From Meandrina meandrites (lineage: Eukaryota; Cnidaria; Anthozoa; Scleractinia; Meandrinidae): a DNA stretch of 64,000 nt. The stretch covers positions 36,329,305 to 36,393,304 of the forward strand of contig OY855908.1 in the NCBI GenBank assembly GCA_963693305.1. Reading direction: 5' to 3'. Positions 48,401 through 61,500 of the stretch are shown one piece after another. The notes beneath the pieces were generated by a model. The model was not told the DNA's origin, did not search any database, and saw nothing but the letters and a program-made list of their open reading frames with translations. The position numbers and the translations under genes were made by a program. Numbering within the stretch: position 1 is the stretch's first letter; each line of letters starts with the position of its first letter.

Positions 48401-51400
48401 ACTCTGAAACTGATTTTTTAAAATTATGTTGTATGAATACTGCATTATGTTTACCCTATGCATGTAGATTTTTGAACTCTAATTGGCTAATCAGTGGCAT
48501 ATAAAAAAAAAACTGAAACCTGTGTTTTCGGATTGATAAAGAGTCTTTAAATTGCAATTATTAATTAAAAACGTTTGTTGCAGGGAATAACAAAAGAAAG
48601 GGATCAGGACAGCATTTGTACAGCAGCCCAAAGAATGCCACATCCTGTTCTCCTAGTGTAAAGAAAAACAAGCGTGGAGAGACGCCATTACATGTGGCTG
48701 CTATTAAAGTAAGGGCACTCTATGTTAATTGTCAGTTGTGTTGGGCTAGTTCAAAATATTAAAATAGGCAAAGAGATGTTAAGTAATAGTAATAAAATTT
48801 ATTACTATAACTAAACATCTCTTTGTCTATTTTAACATTTAAATGTATTTAACATTGCCATTTATTTAATAATCGCTTTTACAGGGCTGCGTAGAAACTG
48901 TCCGAAAGTTACTTGCTGAAGGAGCTGACCCTAACACCAAAGATCACGCTGGCTGGACTCCATTGGTGAGGAGTGACTTGCTGTTTTATTGTTACAGCTA
49001 TTACAATTCATGTTAACACAATAATACTAAATGGTATTAATATTTATTTGATAATATGTTCTAAATCTCAGCACGAAGCTTGTAACCATGGTTACTTGAC
49101 CATAACTGAACTGCTATTGGATCATGGTGCCTTGATTGACATCCCTGGTGGGTTTGACCATGACTCGCCACTGCATGATGCCGTCACCAATGGAAGACTT
49201 GATGTAGCTAGACTCTTGGTCTCCAAAGGGGCTCCTCTTGATGTCAGGTGATCAATTCACTCAGATGTTGAACTTTCTTGAAACTTCTAGCTGTGGCCTT
49301 GAAACAGGGGAAGGGGGAAGGACCTACCATTCATTTTCTTAGGCTTTTGACCAGTGGATTCATCACATGCATGTATCAGAAGTTGTATGACCCCAGAGAA
49401 AGGGGAAAAACCTGGTGACAAAATGATAAGCATGCAGTGCATACTGTGTGTAGCTGAGTTCCTTTGTTCCTTTGAACCTGCAAGAATTTCTCATGGCAAT
49501 CACATTTTTTGTTCTCAAGGTGCAGATTAATGAGCATAGTTATGCTGAATTTTATTTTGTTGTTGATTTATCAGCAAAAAGCTTACACTGGCTTACACTC
49601 TGCAGCAACAGCTTACATTCCGCAGTAACAATATCTTTTATAACAATCCTGCAAGGCCTACCCTGAGGCACCATCGTACACCATATATTAAGTATACTTA
49701 CATGGGTGGTAAAGAGGGGAATGAAATCATGAACATTTTTCCCAGTAGAGTAACAAATGTGACCCATTACTTATTTCTTTATGTTTTACTAGAAACAAAC
49801 AAGGACTCCTACCAATAGATTATGCAAGAACTGAGGAAATGTTGGCGATCTTATCCACGTCAACTCCAAAGAAAGACAATGAATCATCAACAATGGTCGC
49901 ATCACTGCTGAATGGGAAGGTCAGTTGATTTGGAAAATTTATTTCTTACCGGTAGTTATTATTTGATATAAAACAGTTTATATTGAAATGAGAGCCTGAA
50001 ATAAAGAAATTCAGTGAATTAACAACTGTAAAGTGTTACTAAAATTTTTTTTAACTCTCTCTAGGGTTTACATGATTCACCAAAAATTTTGTTGGCAACT
50101 GGTCTTACCTCAGAACAAAAGGTACAACATGCAGTATCAAATGATTAAAAGGTTATAGAAAGATAAACTTGTAAAATGGTGACTTGGATAAAGTGAAATA
50201 AATGAAGAAGTGTCCTCAAGTTGAATAAACACTCAGAAAAAAATTCTGAGTTCCCCAACAGGATCGAAGCCATGACCTTCCAGATAGCGCGGGACACTCT
50301 AACCACTGAGCTATGAGGGACTCATGATGAGTGAGGTCATTTACTAGGTTCTTATGTGACACATGTCCTGCCGTCTGCAAGACTTGATATTATAGAAAGA
50401 GCTTCTTTTCTTTTCGGACATTGATGCTAATATTAGTCCAGCACAAAACTACAATTGAACCCTGGTATCTTGTACTCTCAAGGGAAATGTAAAGTAGTTT
50501 GAGGAAGCCGGGAGTTGGAAATAGCTGATAGTAAATGACTAAAAAAGCAAATCCAAGGGAAATAGATTTGATTTCAAGATAGAGGGATTTGAGATAACTA
50601 AGTTCAAGATAGCGAGGATCAACTACACGTGTACACATTTCACAGAAGCTGTCAATGTTCCTAATATGTAAAGTCTAATATGTATTTTTATTTTTAAGGC
50701 AAATCTGCAAAAGTGTGCGAGAATTCTCAATGCAAGCATTGTAAATGAATTTTCTCTCTCAGGTGAGTCAAATGGATATTTGTAAAACATCGGTTTGACA
50801 CAAAAGCTAACAAAGGCATTTTTATTTAACACTCCACTGATTAAATTCTTGCTATATATTGTTGTACATAGTTACCCACATTGTGACAGCAACAAACAAG
50901 AGCAAAGGAGTTTGTCCAAGGACTATTAAGTACTTGAATGGTGTGTTAACTGGAAAATGGATAGTGAGCTACGAGTGTAAGTAAATATTTTAAATGTATC
51001 ACAAATGGAAATAAGTTCCTGATACTCATGTATATCGAACCCAGATTTGATTATTAAGAAAAATAAATGAATAAATAATTGGTGTATAATATAAAAAAGT
51101 TATTAAGTTCCTATAACTTTCCAGTAGTCAATGATCCTTAGTTAATAGGATCGATTAATTTTTATGATCCCTTTCAAAGACCACTAAATATCCTTGAACA
51201 AGCATATTTTTTATTAATGCTTCTTAACTTGCAATGCAACAATGTAATTTTATTGCGAATGATACATGTAGGCTGCTGCATGTTACTTAATACTATGTTG
51301 ATAATACTCAGATAAATGTGTCAAAAACACTTATTAAATAAATATTTGCTTGCTTGTTACTGCATTTTGCTGCAAATTTGCCTGATGCCATCTTGCTGCT

Positions 51401-52396
51401 CTGTTGTGCAGGGATACTAAAATGTCTGCAACACAAAACCTGGGTAGAGGAAGCAATGTATGAGGTAAAGGGTACACATGACGCCACTGTGGACACTCCT
51501 AGACGAGCTCGTATTAATTCACTTAAGCAGGTGAGTTAATTTGATCAGAAACTCACATTCTCCCAATTAGAATGCATAGAGATCAGTAAGGAGAATTGAG
51601 CATGATTTATATCGTCAAATTCTCCCAACTGTAGTACTTAATACTAATGAATAGTACATTAGACCAGTAGAGGGAATTTGTATGTTGATGTAAGGCCTAA
51701 TGGGAGGGTTACCGGTAGTTTACTGGACTCCAGATCGGGCAGTCCAGGTTCAAGCACTGGCCGCGGCACTGCATTGTGTTCTTGGGCAAGACACTTTACT
51801 CTTTCCTTCCAACCGAGGTTTATCTTCTCAACATGAAGATCATACCCTTAAAATGACATGGAACAATTTGAATCCATCCATTATTAAAGAAATTCAAATT
51901 GTTTTAAGTAATTGTAAGAGTGTTATCTTGATGTTGAAAAAAATTTAACCCTAGTTTTACCCACGGCCTACATACGTGCACTCTTGCAATTATTTTGAAA
52001 TTTAATTTTCAGCTTCCTGGTTTGTTTGATGGTTGCCAGTTTTACTTTAGCGGTGAATTCCACCCACCCCACCCTTCAAAGGAAGATCTTATTCAGATGG
52101 TCAAGTTTGGTGGCGGCAAGATCCTTTCACGTGAACCAAAACCAGATGTTGACGAGTCTCTCTGTTTACCAACAACACGTGAACCTAACAAGACACCAAG
52201 TAATGCCATCACATTAGCTGCTGTTGCTTATCATGCAAATCCCAGCTCGAAGCAATACCGATGCACTCGGTACATTATCTATGATCCACTGGTTGAAAAG
52301 AAGCCTCACATCTGGAACACTGATTCTGTTTGTAGTATGCCTTCGACATGGCTCATGGACTGTGCTTCTAACTTTGCAATCCTACAGTTAGAATGA
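45420..52396 (+). CDS. BARD1: BRCA1-associated RING domain protein 1
   Basis: There are thirteen exons: 45420-45487, 45580-45636, 46116-46336, 46801-47700, 48584-48708, 48885-48965, 49072-49247, 49793-49919, 50065-50121, 50699-50762, 50872-50976, 51412-51530 and 52013-52396 (TGA). Phases agree, giving 827 residues (human 777). The RING reads ALGKLEELLTCKVCLNLVS, CDHIFCRNCV and CPECG, with the zinc ligands in place. A basic, unstructured exon 4 follows. Ankyrin repeats include KDHAGWTPLHEACNHG, identical to vertebrate BARD1. Two BRCT repeats include GKWIVSYEWILKCL, LFDGCQFYF and WLMDC near the end. BARD1 pairs with BRCA1 as a ubiquitin ligase on nucleosomes and serves in homologous recombination. 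The coding parts look intact. Confidence 0.97.
47832..48234. mobile_element. Foldback element in BARD1 intron 4
   Basis: The left arm (47832 to about 47998) and right arm (about 48070-48234) are near-perfect inverted copies of about 165 bp. Both contain 'aattgaatggcttggtgcaa', 'cgtaagtgactttttcgg' and 'caaagtgcctgaatttttgc'. The central loop has 'ttccgcctcgttgcgttc'. It lies 132 bases after the exon 4 donor. Confidence 0.85.
50206..50335 (-). mobile_element. tRNA-derived SINE fragment
   Basis: Read on the minus strand it has a tRNA-like head: TAGCTCAGTGGTTAGAGTG (box A) and GGCTTCGATCC (box B), spaced as in a tRNA. The 'gggaactcagaatttttttc' tail and an AT-rich end follow. It lies in BARD1 intron 9 and differs from the tRNA-Thr array at 4.1 kb. 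Confidence 0.65.
51705..51830 (+). mobile_element. SINE, 5' part
   Basis: It matches the head of the SINE at 20695 with a better-preserved box B (AGGTTCAAGCACTGG), then 'gcactgcattgtgttcttgg' and 'gcaagacactttactctttcc'. The 3' half is missing. It lies in BARD1 intron 12. Confidence 0.65.
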
Positions 52397-55300
52397 GGCA
52401 GTGGCTTTTGGCAAGCATAGTCAACTCTCCAAGATGGACACTGGGACAATTTCCTTTACAGTTTCAAGTAATTGTACACTTGTTTGGAAATCTGGCTCAC
52501 ATTACTTTCACATTAGCAATAAAGCCAGGAATTGTGATGTACATTTACTGGTAGACTATGACTGGACTGAATTACGTGTTGAATACAAACACTGGGTGAC
52601 ACTTTTTCTGTTTGCAAGGGTGCCTGCTCATGGAAAGTTTACTGTATTTCACTGTTTTCCAAAATCATGTTCGCCAAGTGCTGTATTCAAACATCTCAAA
52701 GCATCTGTTTTAGAAGTTTCTGTTGTGCATAACATTTACAAAATGTAGAGAGAGTTATAATAATTCTTTCTCTGTACTAGTCTATTTTCTGAATTCAATG
52801 GCATAAAGAGGGTCATAACAAAGTGCGAGGCAGCAAGGCATGCGAGCTATTCCGGTTGCCTACATGGCACTTCAGTTAGCCTACGTGGTACTTCGGTTAG
52901 CCTAAATAGCACTTGAGTTAGCCTACAGTTAGCTTAGGTAGCTTGCAGAAAGCCTTTCTACTGGGGTTAGGGATTTCTGCCTCACATATCTCGCTATCTT
53001 GCCTTGCATGCCTCATCTATAAAGAAATAAAAACAATTAAAACAATAGGTTTCAAGAAGACATTGAGACAATTTTATCACAAGTATTTTTTAGAAATTCT
53101 GCTTTTAATGACCTGTTTCACACCTTATCCATTTGACAATGTAACTTATTGCATGTTTCGTTTTCAAGAACGTATGTTCAACTGTGGCTTAGGGTGCGGC
53201 ACAACAATAGAAACTCGCACTCTGTATAACTCATGCCTGTGCTACTGACAATGCCAATAATCATTTAATTTTAACAAATCCCATCCTATGTTAAGTTAAA
53301 TTTAACATCATGCAATTCCTAGTGTGCAACATAAAATAATTGCACAAAAAGGTTTTCTCATTGCCTGTATTTAGTCTCTACAGCTTTCTTCCCCCATGAT
53401 AAGGCACTTTCTACAAAAGTATACTCATTTTATTGAGAGAAGTCATTGTTATTTTACTCAACCAAAAATAATGGCACCTCTTCTAAAGCTTAGAAGGACT
53501 AAGGTGGCTAAAAAAAAACATCGAAATTAATTTTAGCTATCATTAAATAGAAATCAAAATTTCTCCACTTTTAGTATCAATACTAACCTCTTTCTAACGG
53601 AGGACAAGGGCCATACTGGAGAATATTGGCCCAGGGACGTGACAGTACGGACTGAGCGCAGCATGATTCGTACAAAAACGCTAGGTTAGTAAGTAGTTTA
53701 TTATATGGCACTCGTTTTAGCTGCAAACTTTGAATTTGACAGCTTGCGAAAACAAAAAATACACAGCTTATTCAACTGGTATGTCAATGGTGTTCATATA
53801 ATAAAATATGGTTATCAAACAGTTTAGAAGAGATTGGAATATCAAAACTATGTACACTGTCTGATAACAATACTTGGTTTTATTATGTCCTAAAAAATAT
53901 ATCCTGGTTCTTGATCAAACTTAACAAGAGGTGGTCTGTCTTGGTATTAATTATTAGTACTTCATTAGTACTTTAACCTTAAGGGAAGAAGAAACAGTTG
54001 GCGTAACACCCAACGAGATAAATTCTGACCTCATTGCAAAGCAAATAATATTGCAGAGCTTACTCCTTAATATAAACAACTTGTTTTTAACTGCCTTGTA
54101 GGTACATAACGTTTATTAAAGCCACAGAGTTGTCAATGACTTCTATGTGAAAAATAATGTGCCTCAACAGCCAAATGCACGATTATCATTACATGTAATA
54201 TTAAGAAAAAACATGCTTAGAAATAACATCTGAAAATACATTAGTAACCTACTAAATATTGACATCAGAACAATAAAACACGTACTAACCAATTACATTG
54301 GTCATGATCATTATTTTATTGCCAAAAGTTTTTAATTAATTAATCGCAGCGACTAAATGTGGTTCTCTAAAATATGTTCATGGGTGGAGGTGGGGGGAGG
54401 GGGTGGGGCAGGAGAGGGACTTGCTGTTTGGACTAAAACCAATGGTGGTTCCCCTGCCTGGTTTTCAAAATCTAATGCTCAAAGAATTGATGATTCTGTG
54501 GTCACAAAATAATTTAGATCTGACTAACAATTAACAATTATTCCACTAATTAGTTAGCAATTTTATAAAAATAACATTTTGATGAAGTTAGTTTGTGGTC
54601 AAAAGACAGAAATCAACCAAGTGTTGTAAAGCGAAGCTTTAGCCCCAAGAAGAGAAGATGTTGGCTTTAAGAGGCAGTACTACCATTGCCTCGCAAGCAC
54701 AGAGGTTGCTGTACTTTTGCCTAGAGGCTATGCTTTTAATTAACCTTTGGACACAATGTGTTGCTCTTCAACTTGTACCATTTATAACAACACTCCAAAA
54801 AATGTGTTTCATCTTAAGTTTGTGATCAAGTCACTGAATAAAATTTATCATGTACACTTGTAACAATTATTGTAAAAATTCAATGGGCAAAGAAAATACC
54901 CATAAAACCCAGCATTAAAAAAACAAATTATTTTTCTATAAAAATGAAGCTAAACAGTATGATTACAAATTTACATCTTTATAGACCTACAGTAAAATTA
55001 AATTATTTTTTTAATTTACCGTCCATACTTTCTGGCTTGGACAAAGTCCTGCTAATACACTTTGACACAAATACTCTACTCAAGAAATGGACCTTCAAGC
55101 TGATCCAAGTTTACAAATATATAAAAAAAGCCAAAACCAAATATTTTCCAAAAATGATGTGAGCAACTTGTGACCAAAATGGAAAAAAACTCTTCACTTA
55201 ATAGCAGGTGCAACTTTATATTCGGACCACTAACTAGACCCAAATTGATCCAAGACGATGGCAACAAAATTATTTTAGTTCTTGTCTTTGAGGTCTGTAA

Positions 55301-55527
55301 ATTATCTGAGATCCATTGGATCAAGCTGAAGGTTCATTTGTCCAGGGGCGGCCAGCTTAATTTACTTTCTATCAGTCTCATTTGAAAGTGTTCTCTACCA
55401 CACAGATATGCAGCTTCTCACGCAACTCATTCATTGACTGGACTCGTAACAAACTGCACCAGAGCTCTTCTGTAATGCAGACTGCACTGTATTGCCCACT
55501 TCTTTTGAGGATGAAATTATTGTAAAT
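52397..55527. other. Convergent 3' ends of BARD1 and integrin alpha
   Basis: This region holds the BARD1 3' UTR, with a possible AATAAA at 52518-52523, and, from the other side, the integrin 3' UTR. Open frames here follow no splice sites and match no family. A G-rich block lies at about 54390-54412. Confidence 0.5.
52845..52940 (+). repeat. Short tandem repeat (GTTAGCCTA units)
   Basis: Units close to 'acttcggttagcctacgtgg' recur four times with a period of about 28 bp just past the BARD1 3' end. Confidence 0.6.
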
Positions 55528-58500
55528 TTATGCCGGGTATCCCTTTCCATTGTCCAACATTCCCTCAGCCTCCTCAGGGTTAGTGATGTTCTTGTCATAC
55601 TTTTGACGCTTGAAGAATCCCAGCTAAAGATAAATAAAAGTCAAAACATTTAGTTCATCAGGTGATAAATTAATTTCATGGTGCTAACAATAAATTTGGG
55701 CTACTTTTTATTATTTTGAAGTCTGCATTAAACCCAAGTCTACGATCATTCAAATGAAAGACTTTGTGCAGTACTTTCATGTGATGCAAGCTGAGGTGGT
55801 TCTATCTTTCAAATCTGTCGATGAAACCCTAATGTGTGACCATTCAAATGAAAGCTATGGACAAGTGCTCTCATGTGGTACTGTTTATTATGCTGTGCAA
55901 GGTAGATACAGTTGAATCCCGATAACTCGAACCCTCAATAACTCGAACCTCCCGCTAAGTCGAACCTTTTTTGATTCCCCTCCAGGTAATTTTCTTATTA
56001 ATTTTACCCTCAATAACTCGAACCCCCGATAACTTGAACCTTTTTCGATTTCCCTTGAAGGTTCAAGTTATCGGGATTCAACTGTAGATAAGTTTGAAGT
56101 TCTACTCTCTTGGGATCATGTTTGAGAAGAGACTAATACATATACACTGTATGATCCTAGCTACCTCAACTAAATTTGGTATGATTATAGTGTTCATACA
56201 GCATGCAATGACTACCTTGTACACCAATTAACGTAATTACTATTTTATACACATCTGTAAAGTGCTCACTCACCTTATACAAACAAAACACTATCAGGAC
56301 TAACAGAAGCACAGCACCTACGACACAGACAGGTATTACCCACTTGGGTAGTCCTTTAGAGGGCACTGCTACATCAGCATCTGGGTTAAGCTGCGTGCCA
56401 ACCTAAATAAACAAAACATGAGAAAGCACAAGAAATAAGTCACAGGTCACAGTGAAAACAAGCCAAGGGAGTGCTGGAGGGGGGACAGGGGGGAGGGTCA
56501 CTCTCTCTATTTGGCATTGGCAGGCATGTGCGTGCTGACAGTGAAACCCCTCTATATGGACACCTTTATGATGCGGACATCTCTATATTACTGACAGTTC
56601 ACTTTGTCCCAGAGAAATCTTATATTCTCCATCTAAGTAATACAGATACTCTGGCCCCAAGGTGTCTACCAAAGAGCCTTCACTGTCCAATCAACTCTCG
56701 CTAAGGAAGCACAAAGGTAGGATGGATACATGATTGGTTCACTGGTTGTTTCTGGCTAAATTTTCATTGTAAATCTTTTTTGTGCAGTACCTTTTTGAGG
56801 TTGAAATTTGTGTTTTGGAACCACCAACTTTATAAGGAGTTTACCGCAGTGATTGTTACTACTAAGGACAGTATCTTCTGGGGCCGTTTTCAAATTTGCC
56901 TCCACCCAGAGGTCCTGAAGAGAAACAAGTTGCCCCCCCCCCCCCTCCCACCTAGGGGCTTTCAATATTTAATGAATACTCACAACAAATTGCCTTACCT
57001 GTGCCTTGTTATTTTTCTTGTTTTTCTCTTGCACAAATGTGTTCAACGACCTAACAGTGGCGTGTGATATCACTCTTAACAGTTGACCCTCGTAATCCTG
57101 TATAACCAATAGAACAATCAGTACGAAGCAAATCCCGATCTAGCTGTCACTAAGCCTCTTTTGATAGGTTTCTGGTTTATTTTGGCAGTGTTATATGACA
57201 TAAAAGCAAAGAATAACATAATTTTCATCACACAACCCAAATATTGCACATTTACGTTTGTTGGCATCTGGCCCTATCACCCACCTGGGGAAAAGGAACT
57301 CATAAAACTAGTATGTTTGTTGCCTGGAAACATTATTTTACAGGATTGTTGGTATGGCATTGTGCTGTTCCAGAAAATGCCCATACCCCACGGTGCCCAC
57401 CACCCATAGAGGTTTTTTACTTGAAGGGTCAAAATTCTTCCATATAGCATGTGACTAATTTATGATTTTGCTAATTCACCGTAAATATGAGATCAACCAT
57501 AACCAGTGTAAACAAAGACATTAATGCTCGATAAGCATGCAGTATAACTATTTTTAAGTAGCCCATACCTCTATCATGGTACCATTCCAGAGGCGAGATA
57601 TTATTGTGAACGTTACATCATCATCTGCTTGTAAAAATTTTATGTTGCAACGAATATTTGTACACTTTGCAGATCCTAAGTCACAGTCCTACAGGAAACA
57701 AAAAGGACAATGTGAAATTTATGCGATAATAATGTTATAATGTTAACAGACTTGGAGTGTATTTCTGGTTTTAACTAAAATTAGGATCACTATCTTATTG
57801 TGGTAGAAAGCTTGGTTGTCTTGCTGAACCTGAGAGCTACCATAAAATTCCGGTTATAAGCCCTGGGCTTATACAACTTCGTAAGGGGTTTTGGGTGGGC
57901 TTATTAGTGGAGGGGCTTATATCTGGGGGAGCTTATAAGTGGAATAAACAAAAACGTTTCGAAACGAGCCACGGCAGTGTTGACCGAAATACGTTTTTAA
58001 ATTAAAAAGTCATAATAAAGCAACATTTAGCCCTGTTTAGTACTGTCATCCAGCAGAAGGGGGGCTTATATCCGGGGGGGGGGGGCTTATGACTGGATGT
58101 ATTTTATTGTTTCCAGGTAGATGGGCCTGTAACTGGGGGGGCTTATAACCGGAATTTTACGGCCAGGTAAAGGGGAAGGGGACAGACCAAGGGCACGCAC
58201 TGGCCCTCCAGGTTGGGCACAGGGCAAAACTTTCAGTGTCAATCAAGACAAAGGCCCTTTAAAGAATTGTCAGGAGATAAGCAGGGAGAATTGATATTCC
58301 AGTCTTGTGACTTTCTTACCAGTTCAGTTTGAAGTTTCTCGGGTTTGGAAGGCTCAGCTTCTCGTTTCACTTTAGAACTCGTCTCTTCCTGATTCTGCTC
58401 TGCTTCACGCCTTCTTCGCTTCTTCATAAATGAGTCAACAGACGTGTCATTCTGCTGCTGCTCAGAGCTACCCCCTGTTGAAGATGTCTGCAAGAGAAAA

Positions 58501-61500
58501 CAGAAACAATAGTTACCGGTTGAAACTAATATACATACTTAAATGTAGCTTTTTGTGACAACATGGCTGCCACAGTTTTCAGAAATTCAATGACTTTTCC
58601 ATCTGATAAAAATAAACTTTCCCTGACCAAGTAAATACAAAAAGGCAGATGCAGCAGAGGCCTCCAGGCAACTTTCAAAATGAAACAAATCACTGAGATC
58701 ACATTGACCTGAAATGTTTCCTTCAACCATCAGTGGTTATGGTGTTATAATTTCAATTTTCCCTGACCCTTCTTCAAAAATTATGTCAATTTTCCCTGTC
58801 TCAAAAAAAAAATCCCTGACAAATGTGGCCCAATTCTTGCTTAATTTGCTTTTACACTTCTTGCTGTATAATAAAGATTATTAGCAATGGTACAAAAGTA
58901 AGATCTGGAATTTTTTGTACAGTAGTTGTAAACACACTTACCTCTAATCCTAGCATATTTAACTGACCAGGTTTAAAATCACAGTCAACTCTGTTGTCAT
59001 CAAACTAAAAAGACAATCAAAGCCTTAACATCAGTGATCTCTAATTCAAAAGAGCTCTTGATCAACATCTAAATTTTCCTTACAGTGTTGGTACACTGTC
59101 AAGGAAACAGGAGATGAGAGGAGAGACACTGATCAACTAAGGTATATGACCTTGATGTAGCACCAAATCCTCATAATGAATGATAAAGAACCAGGTGGAA
59201 GTATGTAAGGAGAATTTGCTAACCTGAACATCTATAAGATAAAGTAAATGCTTTCCACTGGGTGCTTCAAAAGGCCATTGAATCACAATTTCAGTTGAAG
59301 GAACTGGATCTGGGCCACGATTTTTCACCTGAAATAAATTAACAATATTATTTCAACAAGTGGTATAATAGAAGTGAAATACTGCAGTGTCAGCAAGTGT
59401 CAGTAAAGGATTAAATCCATTAGCTATAGCCTGACTGCAACATCCACTAACACCAGTCAGCCAGGCTAGCGGGCAGTTACTTCTTTGCACAATGAGAAAG
59501 GAATAAAATTTCACAGACTACTTACAAAATATTTGTGTTTGACTTCATTGCCGATGTCTGATGCACGAACCATTGCACTTTCACCAACCACCTTACCACC
59601 ATAGGATACTTGCTCTTCAACAGACGTCCTACAACAGATACACACAAAGTAAAAAAAAAGCCATTCATAAAATTGACCTAAAGGGCTCGAAAAATAAAGA
59701 TTGTCTGTGTGTTGCTGTGTGAAGATAGTTTGTTCTTTTACACAAGCTTACCCATTAACCTCCAGGTCTGCCTGCGATTTGATCGAGATATTCAAGAACC
59801 TGTAATTGTCTGCCAATGTGCTTGGTTCCTCTTCATTTGTACTACATAGAAAAGAAAAAAACATCCTCGTTATTTACAAAGTGTAGCAATGTATAATTAT
59901 ATAACATTGAGTTAATAAAGAACATGAAAGCATTAAATCCAAAGAAAAAGAATAGGAAAATGAACTACAATCTTGGACAAAACTGTTGAAACACTTGGCC
60001 AAATTTGTACTAATTTGGGTGTCCCCGCTCAGTTTCTCGACCCCCCCTCCCCCCATGTCAATGTTGTAAATGTTTTGTTGCTGTAAAAACAAAGCCTGGT
60101 CAATCGCAAATTCCATGAAACAACATTGAGAGGGGGGGGGGGGGGGGGGATATTTTTTACCTGTTTGCAGGTCAAGGTATTGCCAAATAATGCGTAGAAT
60201 TCGTATGTTTCAACTAGTTTTGTCCAAGATTGTAATTTTCTCTAGAGTTGCTTTGAGCTGGATGAGTTGCATGATTCGAGACAGCAGAGCAAGGCACTTT
60301 CCTTGCACTTACTCAAATTACATTGTGGAGGTAGGTGAAGAAAGGAGGTAGAGAACAAAGAGGAGGGAGAAGGAGGACAAGGATGAGGAAGAGGGAGGAG
60401 GAGAAGAAGAAGAAGGAGGAGGGAGGAGGCAGAGAAAGAGGAGTAGGGGTAAGAGGTGGAGGAAGAAGAAGACGAACACCTGTTGTTGTAGGAGGAGGAA
60501 GGAAGTAGAAGAAGAGGACAGGAGAACAACGAGGGTGATGAGGAAGAGGTGGAAACAGAGAAGGTTGCTTCTACTTACCTGTTTGTACTCAGGTATATAG
60601 GCAGAAAATCTGGCGAGTCAGCATATCTTGAAGTGATCAACTCAATCTGAATTGATTGCTGAAATAAAAATTGATAACAAAAAAGCATTCAGAATCGAGG
60701 TCTAATTGCACAACCTTGGCAATACAGTGGAACCCCGCCTTACGGCCACCTCGTTATTACGGCCACTTTTTTTTGTCCCAGCAAAACGGTCATACATTTT
60801 CTTATAATAAAACCCCGTTAATGCGGCCACCCCGTTAATACGGCCAACGGCCACATTCTGAAATCCCAAACTATACAATCCTTTACAATATTACCCCGCT
60901 AATACTGCCACTAGAACCAAATACCATTAATAATTGACCAAACGAAACAAATACAGTACTTGAGAAACAATATTGGATGATATTAAATTCAAAACGCCCG
61001 TGGATCTCTTTGAGCTTTTCTCCTCTTTGTGAACATCTCTTACAGAAAGATTGTTATCAAGGTCCAATAGATTTGTTAGCATTTTGATGTGGCTCTGTTC
61101 AATTGTGATATGTATCTGTGAAGACGTCACTTGAAGTAGACCAGTCATGAAATTTGACCCTACCCCGTTTATACGGCCACCCCATTAATACGGCCAAATT
61201 TCCATGGCCCGTTGGTGGCCGTATTAACGGGGTTCCACTGTAATATATATGTATTAAGGATCACTTGTTATCTGCATATTTAAGTTGCCACAGGTTTTGC
61301 ATACATGATGACATGGACATCTACTTACCTGTTTCTTTTTCAATGGAGTATTGAGCTTGACGATGAGCATGGTGTCATTTGTGTCCAGTTTGGTCAACTC
61401 AACATCAGACTTGACCTTACCCTAAAACACAAAATAACAAACATTTTTCCATAAAAAATATCCTGCATAAGAAAATAATATTAGCTTCACTTGATCTGTG

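Noticed and set aside
52401..52748. 115-codon frame after the BARD1 stop
   Set aside because: It lies in the BARD1 3' UTR, has no initiation or splice support and matches nothing known.
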